From assembly GCA_021848465.1 (NCBI GenBank), contig JAJZUP010000002.1:1-64000 (forward strand): a stretch of 64,000 nucleotides of DNA. Direction: 5' to 3'. The stretch's first letter is position 1, and every line of letters starts with the position of its first letter. Both the position numbers and the translations under genes were made by a program. Shown piece by piece: positions 52,369-64,000 of this stretch. The stretch comes from Pseudomonadota bacterium (GTDB lineage Bacteria; Pseudomonadota; Gammaproteobacteria; Burkholderiales; Gallionellaceae). The notes beneath the pieces are model-generated. The model saw only the letters and a program-made list of their open reading frames with translations, searched no databases and was not told where the DNA came from.

Positions 52369-53265
52369 ATGGATATGAACGATTTCATTACCGCCAACAT
52401 TAAAGCTGTCCCCAAGGAAACGATGATTATCATCATCATTGTTGCAGTCGCATGGCTCCTCTCCAGACTCGGAAAGCGACTTATTCTTGTTTTTCGCGAC
52501 TACATGGATGAACACGCGGACTCAGCCGAAGACCGCAGAAGAATCGACACGCTCGCCAGCGTTTTCCATTACATCAAAACAGTCTTGATCTCGATAATCG
52601 CCGGCAGCCTGATCCTGAGCGAGATTGGCGTTTCTATTGCCCCAATCCTGGGGGCCGCAGGCGTAATTGGTCTAGCGGTAGGTTTCGGCGCACAAAGCCT
52701 TGTCAAAGATTATTTCACCGGGTTCTTCTTGTTATTGGAAAACCAGATTCGACACGGTGATGTGATTGAAATTTGCGACAAAGTCGGCACAGTTGAGAAT
52801 GTAACGCTGCGCTATGTTTCTCTCCGTGACAATGAAGGAAACGTGCATTACGTCCCCAATGGGCAAATCAGTATTGTCACCAATAAATCGAGAAGCTATG
52901 CCTACTCATTGATTGATTTTGGAGTAGCGTATCGCGAGGATCTGGAAGAGGTTTACGCGCTTATCCGGGAAGTAAACCATGAGCTGCGCAGCGACCCTGC
53001 CACCGCTAACAAGATTCTTGAAGACATTGAAATTCAGGGCGTACAGGATTGGGCGGAATCCGCAGTAACCATCAGATGCCGAATTAAAACTGTTGCACTT
53101 GAACAATGGAACATCCGACGCGCCTTTCTTGGCAAACTGAAAGTCATCTTCGATAAAAATAATATCGAAATCCCGTTCCCCCATCTCACGTTGTATGCTG
53201 GACAAGACAAACATGGAAACAGCCCTGCGTTTCGCGTTATCCGGCAGGATGCGCCAACCGCATAA
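52369..53265 (+). CDS. Mechanosensitive ion channel (MscS family)
   Basis: LGAAGVIGLAVGFGAQSLVKDYFTGFFLLLENQIRHGDVIEI. Confidence 0.93.
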   Translation: MDMNDFITANIKAVPKETMIIIIIVAVAWLLSRLGKRLILVFRDYMDEHADSAEDRRRIDTLASVFHYIKTVLISIIAGSLILSEIGVSIAPILGAAGVIGLAVGFGAQSLVKDYFTGFFLLLENQIRHGDVIEICDKVGTVENVTLRYVSLRDNEGNVHYVPNGQISIVTNKSRSYAYSLIDFGVAYREDLEEVYALIREVNHELRSDPATANKILEDIEIQGVQDWAESAVTIRCRIKTVALEQWNIRRAFLGKLKVIFDKNNIEIPFPHLTLYAGQDKHGNSPAFRVIRQDAPTA

Positions 53266-53525
53266 GTTATCACGCCCGTAATCCTCTGCAGTTTTACATC
53301 CCCGCCACAAATCCCCTCCCCGCGCCCTATATCCTGCACGCAATATATAGAACCTATTGCATATTGACAGTCGCGCCCCCAAGGTTACAGTAACGAATCC
53401 GCATCTCATTATTTATTAACAGCTTTTTGACGCAACTTCCTGATCAAAAAATCAGCAAAATAAAAAATAGAAAGAGCATGTGGCACACAGGTTGGCTTTT
53501 CATACGGAAGTACAAAGGGGCAAAA

Positions 53526-54431
53526 ATGAGCGTAAGAGCGGCAATCAGCCAAGCTGTCAGATCGTCAGAAGCCGAGACAATCATTGAAACCCAGGTCCAC
53601 AATATCATTCTGGAAATCCTGGATGAGCTGCGCAATGACCGTTTGCAGTTACCCGAGTTACCGGCTCTTGCCCGTGCAATTCATAACACCGTTTTCAGCT
53701 CTGATCCGTCTCGAAACATGCTCGAGAAAACCATCGCTTTGGACGCTACCACTTCACAGGTTGTGATAAAGGCCGCAAATATCGCAGCGTATTCGAATGG
53801 AAAACAGATTTGCAACCTGCATGACGCGATACAAAGCCTAGCCCCAAGAATGGTCTACAACATCGTTCTATGCTCAACGATGTCAAGCTTTTTCCAAGCA
53901 CGCAGCCCCCTTATCAACCTAAAAATGAAAGCCCTATGGGCGCACTGCCAGAAAATCGCAGTATACGGTTATGTGTTAGCGGCACGGAAAAAGTCCCTGA
54001 ATACGGATGAGGCTTTGCTGGCCGGGTTAGTCCACGAAATTGGTTCCTTGCCGTTGTTCCATTACATTGACCAGAACCATCCGCAAATCAGCGAACATGC
54101 GCTGGACCGACTGACTGGCACTTACTCTGCCCCCATCGGCTTTCGGGTTTTGCAAAACTGGAAATTTCCGGAACCGCTAATCGACGTGGTATCGGAGCAG
54201 TTAAATATGAACTTCAGGCCCAAATCTGCTTCGCCCGATTATATTGACGTCATCTCAATTGCGAAATTACAGGCGCAAACCATTGGAAAAAAATTGGCCT
54301 GGAGAAATATCGCGGCCGCAGAGCGTTTGGGACATTATCCGGGCGATTGCAGTCGCTTCCATGAGACCTACGCAGAAAAACTGCAGATGATCGCCAACAT
54401 GTTCGGCATGCCCCACCCCGCTGCCGCTTAA
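53526..54431 (+). CDS. HDOD domain protein
   Basis: Same fold pattern as 45404-46372 (LPELPALARAIHNTVF...; ALWAHCQKIAVYGYVLAARKKSLNTDEALLAGLVHEIG). Confidence 0.85.
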   Translation: MSVRAAISQAVRSSEAETIIETQVHNIILEILDELRNDRLQLPELPALARAIHNTVFSSDPSRNMLEKTIALDATTSQVVIKAANIAAYSNGKQICNLHDAIQSLAPRMVYNIVLCSTMSSFFQARSPLINLKMKALWAHCQKIAVYGYVLAARKKSLNTDEALLAGLVHEIGSLPLFHYIDQNHPQISEHALDRLTGTYSAPIGFRVLQNWKFPEPLIDVVSEQLNMNFRPKSASPDYIDVISIAKLQAQTIGKKLAWRNIAAAERLGHYPGDCSRFHETYAEKLQMIANMFGMPHPAAA

Positions 54432-54494
54432 ACACCGACGCATCGGCCGTCCACCTGCACCCCTTCGGGATGTGCCGTTACAAACGGCCTCATA

Positions 54495-54821
54495 TCAGGC
54501 CTGCCACACACCAAAGCCGGCGCTGCGTAAATCGATGCCGATCTCGATTTCCCGGACACATGCCTCATCGTAAGACATCGGGTTAAATCCTTCGTACAAA
54601 TCTGGAAGCAAATGCAGCCCATAGTCCCGAACGTAACGATTGGACTGAATGCCGGCCTTATGTTTGTCAAACCGAACATCCGGATCGAGTCCGGTCATGC
54701 CGACATAAACGCAGGGCTTGCCTTGAATATAGTCGGGATTACATTTCCTGAATTTGCCTTCGTGCAGAACATCGCGGGATAACTCAATAACATAAACATG
54801 ATAATGTTTACGCTTCGGCAT
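54495..54821 (-). CDS. Putative stand-alone GIY-YIG-like domain protein
   Basis: HVYVIELSRDVL...KPCVYVGMTGLDPDVRFDKHKAG. Confidence 0.6.
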   Translation of the reverse strand: MPKRKHYHVYVIELSRDVLHEGKFRKCNPDYIQGKPCVYVGMTGLDPDVRFDKHKAGIQSNRYVRDYGLHLLPDLYEGFNPMSYDEACVREIEIGIDLRSAGFGVWQA

Positions 54822-54876
54822 GACGAAAAAATCTGGAAGAAAGGGCAACTGTCGCTTGGCAGTTGCCCATGGAGAC

Positions 54877-55161
54877 TTACTTCTTGGTGCCGTTGACGGC
54901 CCCTTTAAGCGCAGCTCCTGCCTTGAAGGCCGGTTGCTTGCTCGCCTTGATCTTGATTTCGGCACCGGTTTGCGGGTTACGGCCAGTACGTGCAGCACGT
55001 TTGCGAACCTCAAAAGTGCCAAAGCCGACCAATGCCAACTTATCCCCTTTTTTCAGCGTATTGGTTACGACATCAATGAAAGCGGAAATTGCGCGATCAG
55101 CGTCTGCCTTGCTTCCCCCTGTCTTCTTGGACAGAGCATCAATCAGTTCCTTACGGTTCAT
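54877..55161 (-). CDS. HU family DNA-binding protein
   Basis: [32 protein letters not shown]...[21 protein letters not shown]. Confidence 0.95.
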   Translation of the reverse strand: MNRKELIDALSKKTGGSKADADRAISAFIDVVTNTLKKGDKLALVGFGTFEVRKRAARTGRNPQTGAEIKIKASKQPAFKAGAALKGAVNGTKK

Positions 55162-55339
55162 CTGGTAAATCTCCCTGAGCGTTGTTATTTAAGTACTGCG
55201 GCGAGCATTTTATTCGTCAAAGCGATACTGGCAATAGCCCGGATTAGCTAATGTTGTTTATTTCATACACCGATATAAATAAAACGCTGCTTTGCATCAT
55301 TTTTCACATTTTTTTAAATTTTGTGGAACTTATTACGGA

Positions 55340-55470
55340 ATACCCAATCAAATCCCTCGAGTAATGCAATTAGCTCCATATCTCTTCCTCCCTGGAGATA
55401 TGTTCGGGTCTTAACCTCCCCTTTGTTAAGACCTTATTTTCCCCCGGCGCAAGTCGGGGGTTCTTTTTTC
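55340..55470 (+). ncRNA. Predicted small RNA with two C-rich-loop hairpins and intrinsic terminator
   Basis: Stem 8 bp catatctc/gagatatg (loop uuccucccug), stem 9 bp ggtcttaac/gttaagacc (loop cuccccuuu), then cccccggcgcaagtcgggggttctttttt; 5' end uncertain. Confidence 0.6.
55441..55470 (+). terminator. Rho-independent terminator
   Basis: cccccggcgcaagtcgggggttctttttt. Confidence 0.8.
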
Positions 55471-55543
55471 CAGATTCACAGCGTGATTTTGCCCGGCAAG
55501 CTGCTGTGCCACCACGACACAGGGAACTCCTGCCGCGATACTG

Positions 55544-56425
55544 TTAGCGAACCAATGCCTCAAAGCCCGCAATCACATCGAACAATTCTTCATCTATAGT
55601 GTTTTGCCGTTGGAGATGAAAAGACTGTCGCAGCGCTTCCATGATTTCGTCGATATTTTTTTCAGCGCGTTGCATGGCAGCCAAACGGCTTGCATGTTCG
55701 CTCGCCAAAGACTCCGCGCATGTCCGGAAAAGAATAATGAACAGATACTCCCGGATTAACGCCTTCAGGGCAGCTTCCTGTGCTCCAATCACTTCAGGCA
55801 GGTTCTTGTCCGGCCATTTGAGGTGTAAAAAATCCTGCAACCACGACTCATCCAGCGGCAAAAGCCGCAATTTGGCAGGACTGTAACCACCGCCTGATAC
55901 CGGCCGATTGTTAAACAGGTAAACCTGCTCAATGCGCCCCTGCTCTCGCAGGGTTTCAATCTCCATCAGAATACGCCCCACCAAAGGGGCGATTGCCGCA
56001 ATCGAATTCGGCACTGGGTATTGACCGCTTACCCGCAGTCCAGCCTCATCGAGAAAGTCCCGCATGCGCTCCCCTACCGCCCAAATATATGGGGTCTCGG
56101 TACCCGCGAGGGATTCGCTGGCAAACGCTGCCAGCATCTCGTTAAACTGCCCGACCAACCCTTGATCCGAACCAAAAACTACGGCGCCAATCATCTTGCC
56201 ACAGCCCCCCACCCGCCCGTTTAGCGGCAGCACTGTACCGCTCTGCCGCAACCAGACAAACAGGCCGAGCTCAACCGTATGGGCATATTCCCCCAACGAT
56301 TGCAGCGCACGCTCGTATTGCACAATGCTTGATGCGGACAAAGCTTTCATCGCGCGCACCACTGCGGCCAGATCCTGCGCATTGCTTATTTTGCGTTGCA
56401 AACTGTCGAGACTGTCGCTCATCAT
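55544..56425 (-). CDS. atpG: N-ATPase F1 subunit gamma
   Basis: Last gene of F1Fo operon; LQRKISNAQDLAAVVRAMKALSASSI... Confidence 0.9.
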   Translation of the reverse strand: MMSDSLDSLQRKISNAQDLAAVVRAMKALSASSIVQYERALQSLGEYAHTVELGLFVWLRQSGTVLPLNGRVGGCGKMIGAVVFGSDQGLVGQFNEMLAAFASESLAGTETPYIWAVGERMRDFLDEAGLRVSGQYPVPNSIAAIAPLVGRILMEIETLREQGRIEQVYLFNNRPVSGGGYSPAKLRLLPLDESWLQDFLHLKWPDKNLPEVIGAQEAALKALIREYLFIILFRTCAESLASEHASRLAAMQRAEKNIDEIMEALRQSFHLQRQNTIDEELFDVIAGFEALVR

Positions 56426-57948
56426 TACGCCCGATGATCCTGCAGCACACGGCTGGCCTGCTGCAGGATCAATTCATGGTCTGCCTCGCTGATCGCTTCC
56501 GAAGAGCTAATGCGCTGTACCAATTCAGCAGGCAACTGCTCTGCTATGGCACGCAAGGCGAGTTCCGCCTGCCGCATTTTTTCCAGTGGGATCGCATCGA
56601 ACAAGCGCCGGGTCAAAGCCAGCAGCACAACAATCTGCCCAGCTACGGAAACAGGTTCAAATTCCGGCTGCTTGAGGCAAGCGCGAATACGGCGCCCATG
56701 CCCGATAATCCTGAGGGTATTTTCGTCCAGCCGTGTCCCAAAACGAGCAAAGGCCTCCAGCTCTTCAAACTGCGCATAGGCCAATTTGAGGTCTCCCGCC
56801 ACCAGCCGATAGGCCTCATGCTGGGCTTTACCGCCAACGCGCGAAACAGACTTTCCCACATCGACCGCAGGCAGTATTCCCAGTGCAAACAAATCGGGAG
56901 AAAGATAAATCTGACCATCGGTAATCGAAATCAGGTTGGTAGGGATGTATGCAGAAATATTTTGCGCTTCAGTCTCAATGATAGGCAGCGCAGTCAATGA
57001 GCCGCCGCCAAGCTCGGCGCGTAACCGGGTTGCCCGCTCCAGCAGGCGCGAGTGAATATAAAAAATATCTCCCGGATAAGCCTCGCGCCCGGGCGGACGG
57101 CGCAACAATAACGACAGCTCACGGTAGGCCCGAGCATGATGGGTCAGGTCGTCATACACGATAAGCACATCGCGCCCCTGCTCCATGAAATATTCCGCAA
57201 TGCTGGTAGCCGCATAAGGAGCGATGTAGGAAAGCCCCGGCGGGTCGTTTCCCTCGGTCACGACGACCACCGTATAGTCCATCGCTCCATTTTCGCGCAG
57301 GTCGGCAACCACTTTGGCAACACCCGATGCTCGCTGCCCGATTGCGCAATACACGCACAACACATCCTTTCCGCGCTGGTTCAAGATGGTATCGACGGCG
57401 ATCGCAGTTTTACCAGTCTGCCGATCGCCAAGGATCAGCTCGCGTTGACCGCGCCCTATCGGCACCAGTGCATCGATTACCTTGATGCCGCTCTGCAGCG
57501 GCTGGCTGACCGGCGCGCGATCCATAATAGGCGGGGCGGGACGCTCAATGGGGTAGCGCTGCCGGGAAAGAACCACCCCCTTGCCATCGAGAGGTTTGCC
57601 GAGCGGGTTGACGACCCGCCCCAACAACGCCTCCCCAACCGGAACATCCATGATATGACCGCGACGTTCGACTTCATCGCCGGAATGCAATTGCAGGTAA
57701 TCCCCCAGCAGCACCACACCGATTTCATCCTCATCGACATTGAATGCGATTCCATACAATTCGCCGGGAAACTTGACCACCTCCTCATAACACACCCCCG
57801 GCAAACCGGACACGCGGGCGATGCCATTCGACAAGCTGGTCACAATGCCGATTTCCCGGGACACCAATTGCGGCATAGTGGCATCCCTGATATGTGCCAT
57901 ATCAGAAAAGGCCTGTGCGACCGTATTTTGCAGACTTTGCGTTTCCAT
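56425..57948 (-). CDS. atpA: N-ATPase F1 subunit alpha
   Basis: [29 protein letters not shown]. Confidence 0.95.
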   Translation of the reverse strand: METQSLQNTVAQAFSDMAHIRDATMPQLVSREIGIVTSLSNGIARVSGLPGVCYEEVVKFPGELYGIAFNVDEDEIGVVLLGDYLQLHSGDEVERRGHIMDVPVGEALLGRVVNPLGKPLDGKGVVLSRQRYPIERPAPPIMDRAPVSQPLQSGIKVIDALVPIGRGQRELILGDRQTGKTAIAVDTILNQRGKDVLCVYCAIGQRASGVAKVVADLRENGAMDYTVVVVTEGNDPPGLSYIAPYAATSIAEYFMEQGRDVLIVYDDLTHHARAYRELSLLLRRPPGREAYPGDIFYIHSRLLERATRLRAELGGGSLTALPIIETEAQNISAYIPTNLISITDGQIYLSPDLFALGILPAVDVGKSVSRVGGKAQHEAYRLVAGDLKLAYAQFEELEAFARFGTRLDENTLRIIGHGRRIRACLKQPEFEPVSVAGQIVVLLALTRRLFDAIPLEKMRQAELALRAIAEQLPAELVQRISSSEAISEADHELILQQASRVLQDHRA

Positions 57949-57952
57949 GCTG

Positions 57953-58717
57953 CTAGGCGGTATTTCTGGCTCTCAGTAAACGGTTTAAAGACTGCTCCAG
58001 TTCATGCAAATGTTCCGACACGCTCCAGGCTAGTTTCCTGCCATGCACATACAGTTCAATTCCGGCAATCAGGCTGGGTTCAATTTCAAAGCGAATGGCC
58101 AATTCCCGCCCCGCCAAATTCGCCATCGTCGACCTGATCTTTTCCTGCAACGGCGACGGAAGTGCAAACGCACTTCGCAGAATAGCCTCTCCCCCCAGCA
58201 CCGCTAGTGCGCTCAGTTCACCCTGCACAATGTTGCCCGCATCCTTCAGGCGCGCCAGAAACACCTCTACCAGACGCTGCTCCAGCGCCGTGTCTGAAAG
58301 TTCTGAGAGGACTTTGCGCGTAATCGAAAATACCTCCTGCTGAGCTTGGCGTGCAATTTCATGATTCAAGTTCCGGTACTCTGCATCCAACTGGGTATCC
58401 AGCCGCTTGCGCAGCTCCTCTGCACGACTCCTGGCCTCATCAAGCAAGCGCTGGCGCTCGGCGGCTGCTTCTGCGCGAGCATGATCCAGCAATGTCGCGT
58501 GCTGTTGCTCAAACTCGGCACGCCGCTGCTGATATTCACTGCGTTCGGTCGCTGCGGCCTCGCTCGCATGCCGCGCATCCTCAAGCTCACGGGCGATACG
58601 CTGTTCCCGCGCGTCCAGCGCCTTCAAAACCGGCTGGTATAAAAAGCGCTTCATCAACCATACCAGAACCAGGAAGTTGAACACCTGCGCAATAACGGTA
58701 AACCAGTCGATCAACAT
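57953..58717 (-). CDS. atpF: N-ATPase Fo subunit b (b/delta-like)
   Basis: N-term [38 protein letters not shown]. Confidence 0.93.
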   Translation of the reverse strand: MLIDWFTVIAQVFNFLVLVWLMKRFLYQPVLKALDAREQRIARELEDARHASEAAATERSEYQQRRAEFEQQHATLLDHARAEAAAERQRLLDEARSRAEELRKRLDTQLDAEYRNLNHEIARQAQQEVFSITRKVLSELSDTALEQRLVEVFLARLKDAGNIVQGELSALAVLGGEAILRSAFALPSPLQEKIRSTMANLAGRELAIRFEIEPSLIAGIELYVHGRKLAWSVSEHLHELEQSLNRLLRARNTA

Positions 58718-58719
58718 GT

Positions 58720-58998
58720 CTATTTGGCAGCCTGCGCAATCACGTGGTTCCAGAATGGATTGGCAAAGATCAGGATCATCGACACGACAAAACAGTAGAT
58801 GGCGATCGACTCGATCATGGCCAGACCGACGAACAAGGTGCGCGTAATTGTTGTCGCAGCGTCAGGCTGCTGGGCCAGCGAACTGAGCGCGGTCGAAACC
58901 GCTCGCCCCTCCCCCAGCGCTGGCCCGACCCCGCCGATGGCAATGGTAAGGCCCGCGGTAATGATGGACACCATCGCAACCAGTGTTGAGCTATCCAT
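58720..58998 (-). CDS. atpE: N-ATPase Fo subunit c
   Basis: GGVGPALGEGRAV...TRTLFVGLAMIESIAIYCFVVSMILIFANPFW. Confidence 0.95.
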   Translation of the reverse strand: MDSSTLVAMVSIITAGLTIAIGGVGPALGEGRAVSTALSSLAQQPDAATTITRTLFVGLAMIESIAIYCFVVSMILIFANPFWNHVIAQAAK

Positions 58999-59029
58999 GA
59001 CTTCTCCTTTCCTGTGGCATGATTCAATC

Positions 59030-59704
59030 CTAAACCTCTTCGCGCGCCCGGGTCGCAGCGGCAATATATACCGTCGCCAGAATGCCGAAAATATAAGCCT
59101 GCACCACTCCGGTAAGCAGCCCCAGCAGACTCATGACAATCGGGAATATGAACGGCGTGACCGTCAACAGGATAGCCAGGATCATGGTTCCGCTCATGAT
59201 GTTCCCGAACAGGCGAATTGCCATGGCCAGCGTACGGGAAAGCTCGCTGATGATATTGAAAGGCAGCATGACAACACTGGGCTTAAGGTAAGAAGCCAGA
59301 AACGCACTCAATCCGCTTTCCGCAATCCCGAATACCGGCACCGCAATAAATACACACAGCGCCAAGGCCGTCGTTGTCGACAGCGAGCCCGTCGGCGGTT
59401 CGTAATAAGGGATAACCGTACACAGGTTGGAGATCGCTATGAACAGGAACAAGGTGCCGATGAAACCAATGTATTTATTGGCCTGACGCAAACCGACCTC
59501 TTCAATCTGTTTGCGCATGGTCACCACAATTACCTCCAGCGCGCCTTGCCAGCGCGAGATGCGCCCATCGCTGACCAGATTACGCGTGGCCCAGCGCGCA
59601 CCGAGCACAAGAACCAGCATCAGCGCCCAAGTCGTCACGATTGTCACATTGAGCTTGATATAGCCGTGCTGCCACAGGACCAGCTCATCCGGGCTAAGAC
59701 GCAT
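59030..59704 (-). CDS. atpB: N-ATPase Fo subunit a
   Basis: MRLSPDELVLWQHGYIKLNVTIVTTWALMLVLVLGARW...SRTLAMAIRLFGNIMSG. Confidence 0.93.
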   Translation of the reverse strand: MRLSPDELVLWQHGYIKLNVTIVTTWALMLVLVLGARWATRNLVSDGRISRWQGALEVIVVTMRKQIEEVGLRQANKYIGFIGTLFLFIAISNLCTVIPYYEPPTGSLSTTTALALCVFIAVPVFGIAESGLSAFLASYLKPSVVMLPFNIISELSRTLAMAIRLFGNIMSGTMILAILLTVTPFIFPIVMSLLGLLTGVVQAYIFGILATVYIAAATRAREEV

Positions 59705-59981
59705 GGCATTCTCCCCGCGCCTTGATGCGGCCGGCAACCAGAAAGCGCGCAATGATGAATCCCGCCAGACACACCAGCAAACGTTGCCATTCAGCTCCGG
59801 CCAGCCAATAAAACCCGGCAAGCACAAACGCATTCCGCACCAGGAAACTGGCACCAAACCATACTGCCGGATATTGGGCAGCCAGACCTTTTTTGACCGT
59901 CCACCACAACCCGGCAAAATATATTGCCCCAAGCGCCATGCCGGCCAGCAGCGCTGCGGTTATTTGCAGCAATTCAGGCAT
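59694..59981 (-). CDS. atpR: N-ATPase subunit AtpR
   Basis: Small 3-TM protein between atpQ and atpB, MPELLQITAALLAGMALGAIYFAGLWWTVKKGL. Confidence 0.85.
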   Translation of the reverse strand: MPELLQITAALLAGMALGAIYFAGLWWTVKKGLAAQYPAVWFGASFLVRNAFVLAGFYWLAGAEWQRLLVCLAGFIIARFLVAGRIKARGECHAS

Positions 59982-60298
59982 CGCCCTGCCCCCTTTTGTC
60001 TGCCTGCTCATCACGAATGCTTTGATGTTCCCGCGCCACCCACCGCCATGCATTCAGGCACCCCAGCGTCAGCCCGACAATCATCAGGGTCAATGTCCAC
60101 GATTGCCGTAGCGGGTAATGCTCATCCAGCCAGATCCCCAGAGCCGCGCCCAGCAACGCCGGCACGGCAACAGACCAGCCCACCAGCCCCATCATGCCCA
60201 GTCCGCTCCACACCGTTTGTGTCACTTTGCGCTGTGCCTGCAATTTGCGTTCTTCCTTGCTGCCAATCTGGCGCACAAACTCGGGCTCTTCCGGAATG

Positions 60299-60306
<8 letters not shown>
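59974..60306 (-). CDS. atpQ: N-ATPase subunit AtpQ (AtpI-like)
   Basis: MADIPEEPEFVRQIGSKEERKLQAQRKVTQTVWSGLGMMGLVGWSVAVPALLGAALGIWLDEHYP. Confidence 0.85.
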
Positions 60307-62226
<1,920 letters not shown>

Positions 62227-62373
62227 TCAAATGACACCCTACCCACCACCGACCAAGATCGCAAGCAAAGAATACCTGATGAAAAGTCATAAATCCATTT
62301 GCGAACATCAAGACCGCAATAAGCTGCCTGACTTGCATTAAAATTACCGGGTTCATTTTGACGGAGCACTGAA

Positions 62374-62898
62374 ATGCGAAAAATACTTGTAACCACCCTG
62401 CTGTTGATCCTGTCCGTCCCCGCTGTTGCTGAGCAACAAATTTACGGTGCATTGTCTGTCGGCAATGCCAATGAGGCAGACCTGAGCGGACTGGGGAATA
62501 CGGCCAGCGGCACCTCTGCCGGTGCAACATTCGGCTTTCACATGAACAAGAATTTCGCTTACGAGGTGAGCTATCTCTCGTTGCTCAGCAACGCGAAAAT
62601 TTCCAACTCCACTGCCAGCAGGACTATCCATGGAGCAGAATTGGCTGTCGTGGCCAACTGTTTCGTCGGTCAAAATTTTTCGGTCTTCGGACGTTTGGGA
62701 TATGCCAACCTGGACCAGCCCTACAGTACCGGCATCGCCGTTTCCAACCTGGTTGGATTTATATATGGGGGCGGAGTGCAATACGACCTGAATTCGACTA
62801 TCAGCGTTCGTGCTGGCTATCAGATCGCCAACCTCACAGGGAAGTCCGGTGACGCCATCGTCAACGATGCTTACGCATCTCTGCTTTATAACTTCTGA
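62374..62898 (+). CDS. Small outer-membrane beta-barrel protein
   Basis: Signal peptide MRKILVTTLLLILSVPAVAEQQ, alternating strands, C-terminal aromatic ...ASLLYNF. Confidence 0.85.
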   Translation: MRKILVTTLLLILSVPAVAEQQIYGALSVGNANEADLSGLGNTASGTSAGATFGFHMNKNFAYEVSYLSLLSNAKISNSTASRTIHGAELAVVANCFVGQNFSVFGRLGYANLDQPYSTGIAVSNLVGFIYGGGVQYDLNSTISVRAGYQIANLTGKSGDAIVNDAYASLLYNF

Positions 62899-62926
62899 TC
62901 CAGCGCAAGCCACTCCGATAAAAAGC

Positions 62927-62953
62927 AAAGGCCCGGTAATCCCGGGCCTTTTA
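62927..62953 (+). terminator. Rho-independent terminator
   Basis: aaaggcccggtaatcccgggcctttt. Confidence 0.8.
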
Positions 62954-63121
62954 CTATGCCATATAGTGTACACCAAATACATTTTTCACAACAGGATTGA
63001 TCTATGATGCATAAAATGGATATAAAGTCGGCCAGCAGGATGACGAAATAGAAAATCTGGCGGCATGCAAAATGCCTCCCAAAAACCGGCCAAAGAGCTG
63101 GAGCTGAAACGAGGAGAAGAA

Positions 63122-63649
63122 ATGAAACTGAATATCCAGCCAACCCAAAAGGAAATCAGCCTTGGGGACGACGATGTCATCGTCTCAAAAACCGACCTGA
63201 GCGGACGTATTACCTACGTCAACCGCGCGTTCATGAGGATCGCCAATTTTTCCGAGGAAGATGTCCTTGGCCAACAGCACAACATTGTGCGCCACCCAGA
63301 CATGCCGCGCGGGGCATTCAAATTGTTATGGGACACGTTACAACAGGAGCGCGAATTTTTCGGCTATGTCAAAAACATCACCTCCGACGGGGATTATTAC
63401 TGGGTGTTTGCCAATGTAACTCCTGACCGGGATGCCTCTGGAAAGCATATCGGCTATTTTTCCGTGCGACGCAAGCCAGTCAAATCTGCAGTCGCGACGA
63501 TGCAAACCATCTACCAGGAAATGCTTGCCGTTGAAAAAAGTTCGCATGCAGCCCAAGCCCCGGCTGCGTCGATCGCTCTCTTGCAAAGCAAGCTGAAATC
63601 AATGGGAACAAGTTACGACCGCTTCATCCTGGCGCTGCAGGAGCACTGA
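63122..63649 (+). CDS. PAS domain protein (Aer-like redox sensor N-half)
   Basis: GRITYVNRAFMRIANFSEEDVLGQQHNIVRHPDMPRGAFKLLWDTLQQEREFFGYVKNITSDGDYYWVFANVTP. Confidence 0.9.
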   Translation: MKLNIQPTQKEISLGDDDVIVSKTDLSGRITYVNRAFMRIANFSEEDVLGQQHNIVRHPDMPRGAFKLLWDTLQQEREFFGYVKNITSDGDYYWVFANVTPDRDASGKHIGYFSVRRKPVKSAVATMQTIYQEMLAVEKSSHAAQAPAASIALLQSKLKSMGTSYDRFILALQEH

Positions 63650-63650
63650 A

Positions 63651-64000
63651 ATGAGTAAAACCACAAACTCGAAACTCAACCCTTTCTATCACCTGATGAT
63701 GGGAGGGCGATTCCTCATGGTATGCACAGGCTTCGTCCTGATTACGGTAGTGATGTCTACTTGGCACACCTTCAACTATGGCTTTGACTGGACCGCCTGG
63801 GCATTCCCGCTTTTCGCCCTGCTATTCACCTTCTACGCCTATACAAAGTACAGCCATGCGGTGAAAGTAGTCGTAAAAATGCAGGAGGTACTGCGCGAAT
63901 CACGCAAAGGACAACTGCACCAACGCGTTGTCCGCACCAAAGGGCTGGGGGAAATCGGCCGCGCTGCGTGGGAGTTAAACGATTTCCTCGACATCATTGA
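63651..64000 (+). CDS. Methyl-accepting chemotaxis protein (Aer-like C-half), truncated at window edge
   Basis: MSKTTNSKLNPFYHLMMGGRFLMVCTGFVLITVVMSTWHTFNYGFDWTAWAFPLFALLFTFYAYTKY...HQRVVRTKGLGEIGRAAWELNDFLDII. Confidence 0.75.
   Translation, partial: MSKTTNSKLNPFYHLMMGGRFLMVCTGFVLITVVMSTWHTFNYGFDWTAWAFPLFALLFTFYAYTKYSHAVKVVVKMQEVLRESRKGQLHQRVVRTKGLGEIGRAAWELNDFLDII

Noticed and set aside
55376-55435. Minus-strand CsrB/RsmZ-like RNA (GGA in loops: cagggaggaa, aaaggggag)
   Set aside because: Terminator polarity (U-run) supports the plus strand, and I saw no terminator on the minus side; kept only as an alternative.

Overview
The window is about 64 kb of a single replicon, probably a betaproteobacterium of the Gallionellaceae/Nitrosomonadales type (inferred from gene content, not tested). 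Main blocks: (1) ~1-20 kb, all on the minus strand: a sensory island with a TonB-dependent receptor, a giant periplasmic-TPR/multi-PAS histidine kinase, a REC-multi-PAS kinase and a NarL-type regulator in an apparently overlapping operon. A sensor kinase with degraded catalytic motifs follows, then an MCP/CheY/STAS/CheA chemosensory cluster and a second MCP. REP-like palindromic repeats interrupt the block. Three promoters here share a GTAGGGA-type element that is a perfect 7-2-7 palindrome upstream of the receptor gene. (2) 20-35.8 kb: housekeeping and signalling genes (uvrB, RR-degenerate HD-GYP, SDR, ROK kinase, dtd, PocR-PAS-GAF-GGDEF, Cpx-like HK/RR/CpxP, mutarotase, ygfZ, GNAT, L,D-transpeptidase, tadA). 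(3) 35.8-39.8 kb: a chromosomal integron with intI, attI and five cassettes with attC sites. One cassette carries a HigB/RelE-like toxin with an in-frame stop next to an intact antitoxin. (4) 39.8-55.5 kb: SNF2 helicase, aminotransferase, HDOD proteins, a coiled-coil/AsmA-like fusion, lysC, tRNA-Ser and tRNA-Arg, cytochrome c, tpm, MscS, HU, and a predicted sRNA with C-rich loops. (5) 55.5-62.2 kb: a complete N-ATPase-type F1Fo operon. (6) 62.3-64 kb: an outer-membrane protein, a small PAS protein and a truncated MCP (split-Aer arrangement). All calls were made by eye from the sequence and the ORF track; no database search was run.
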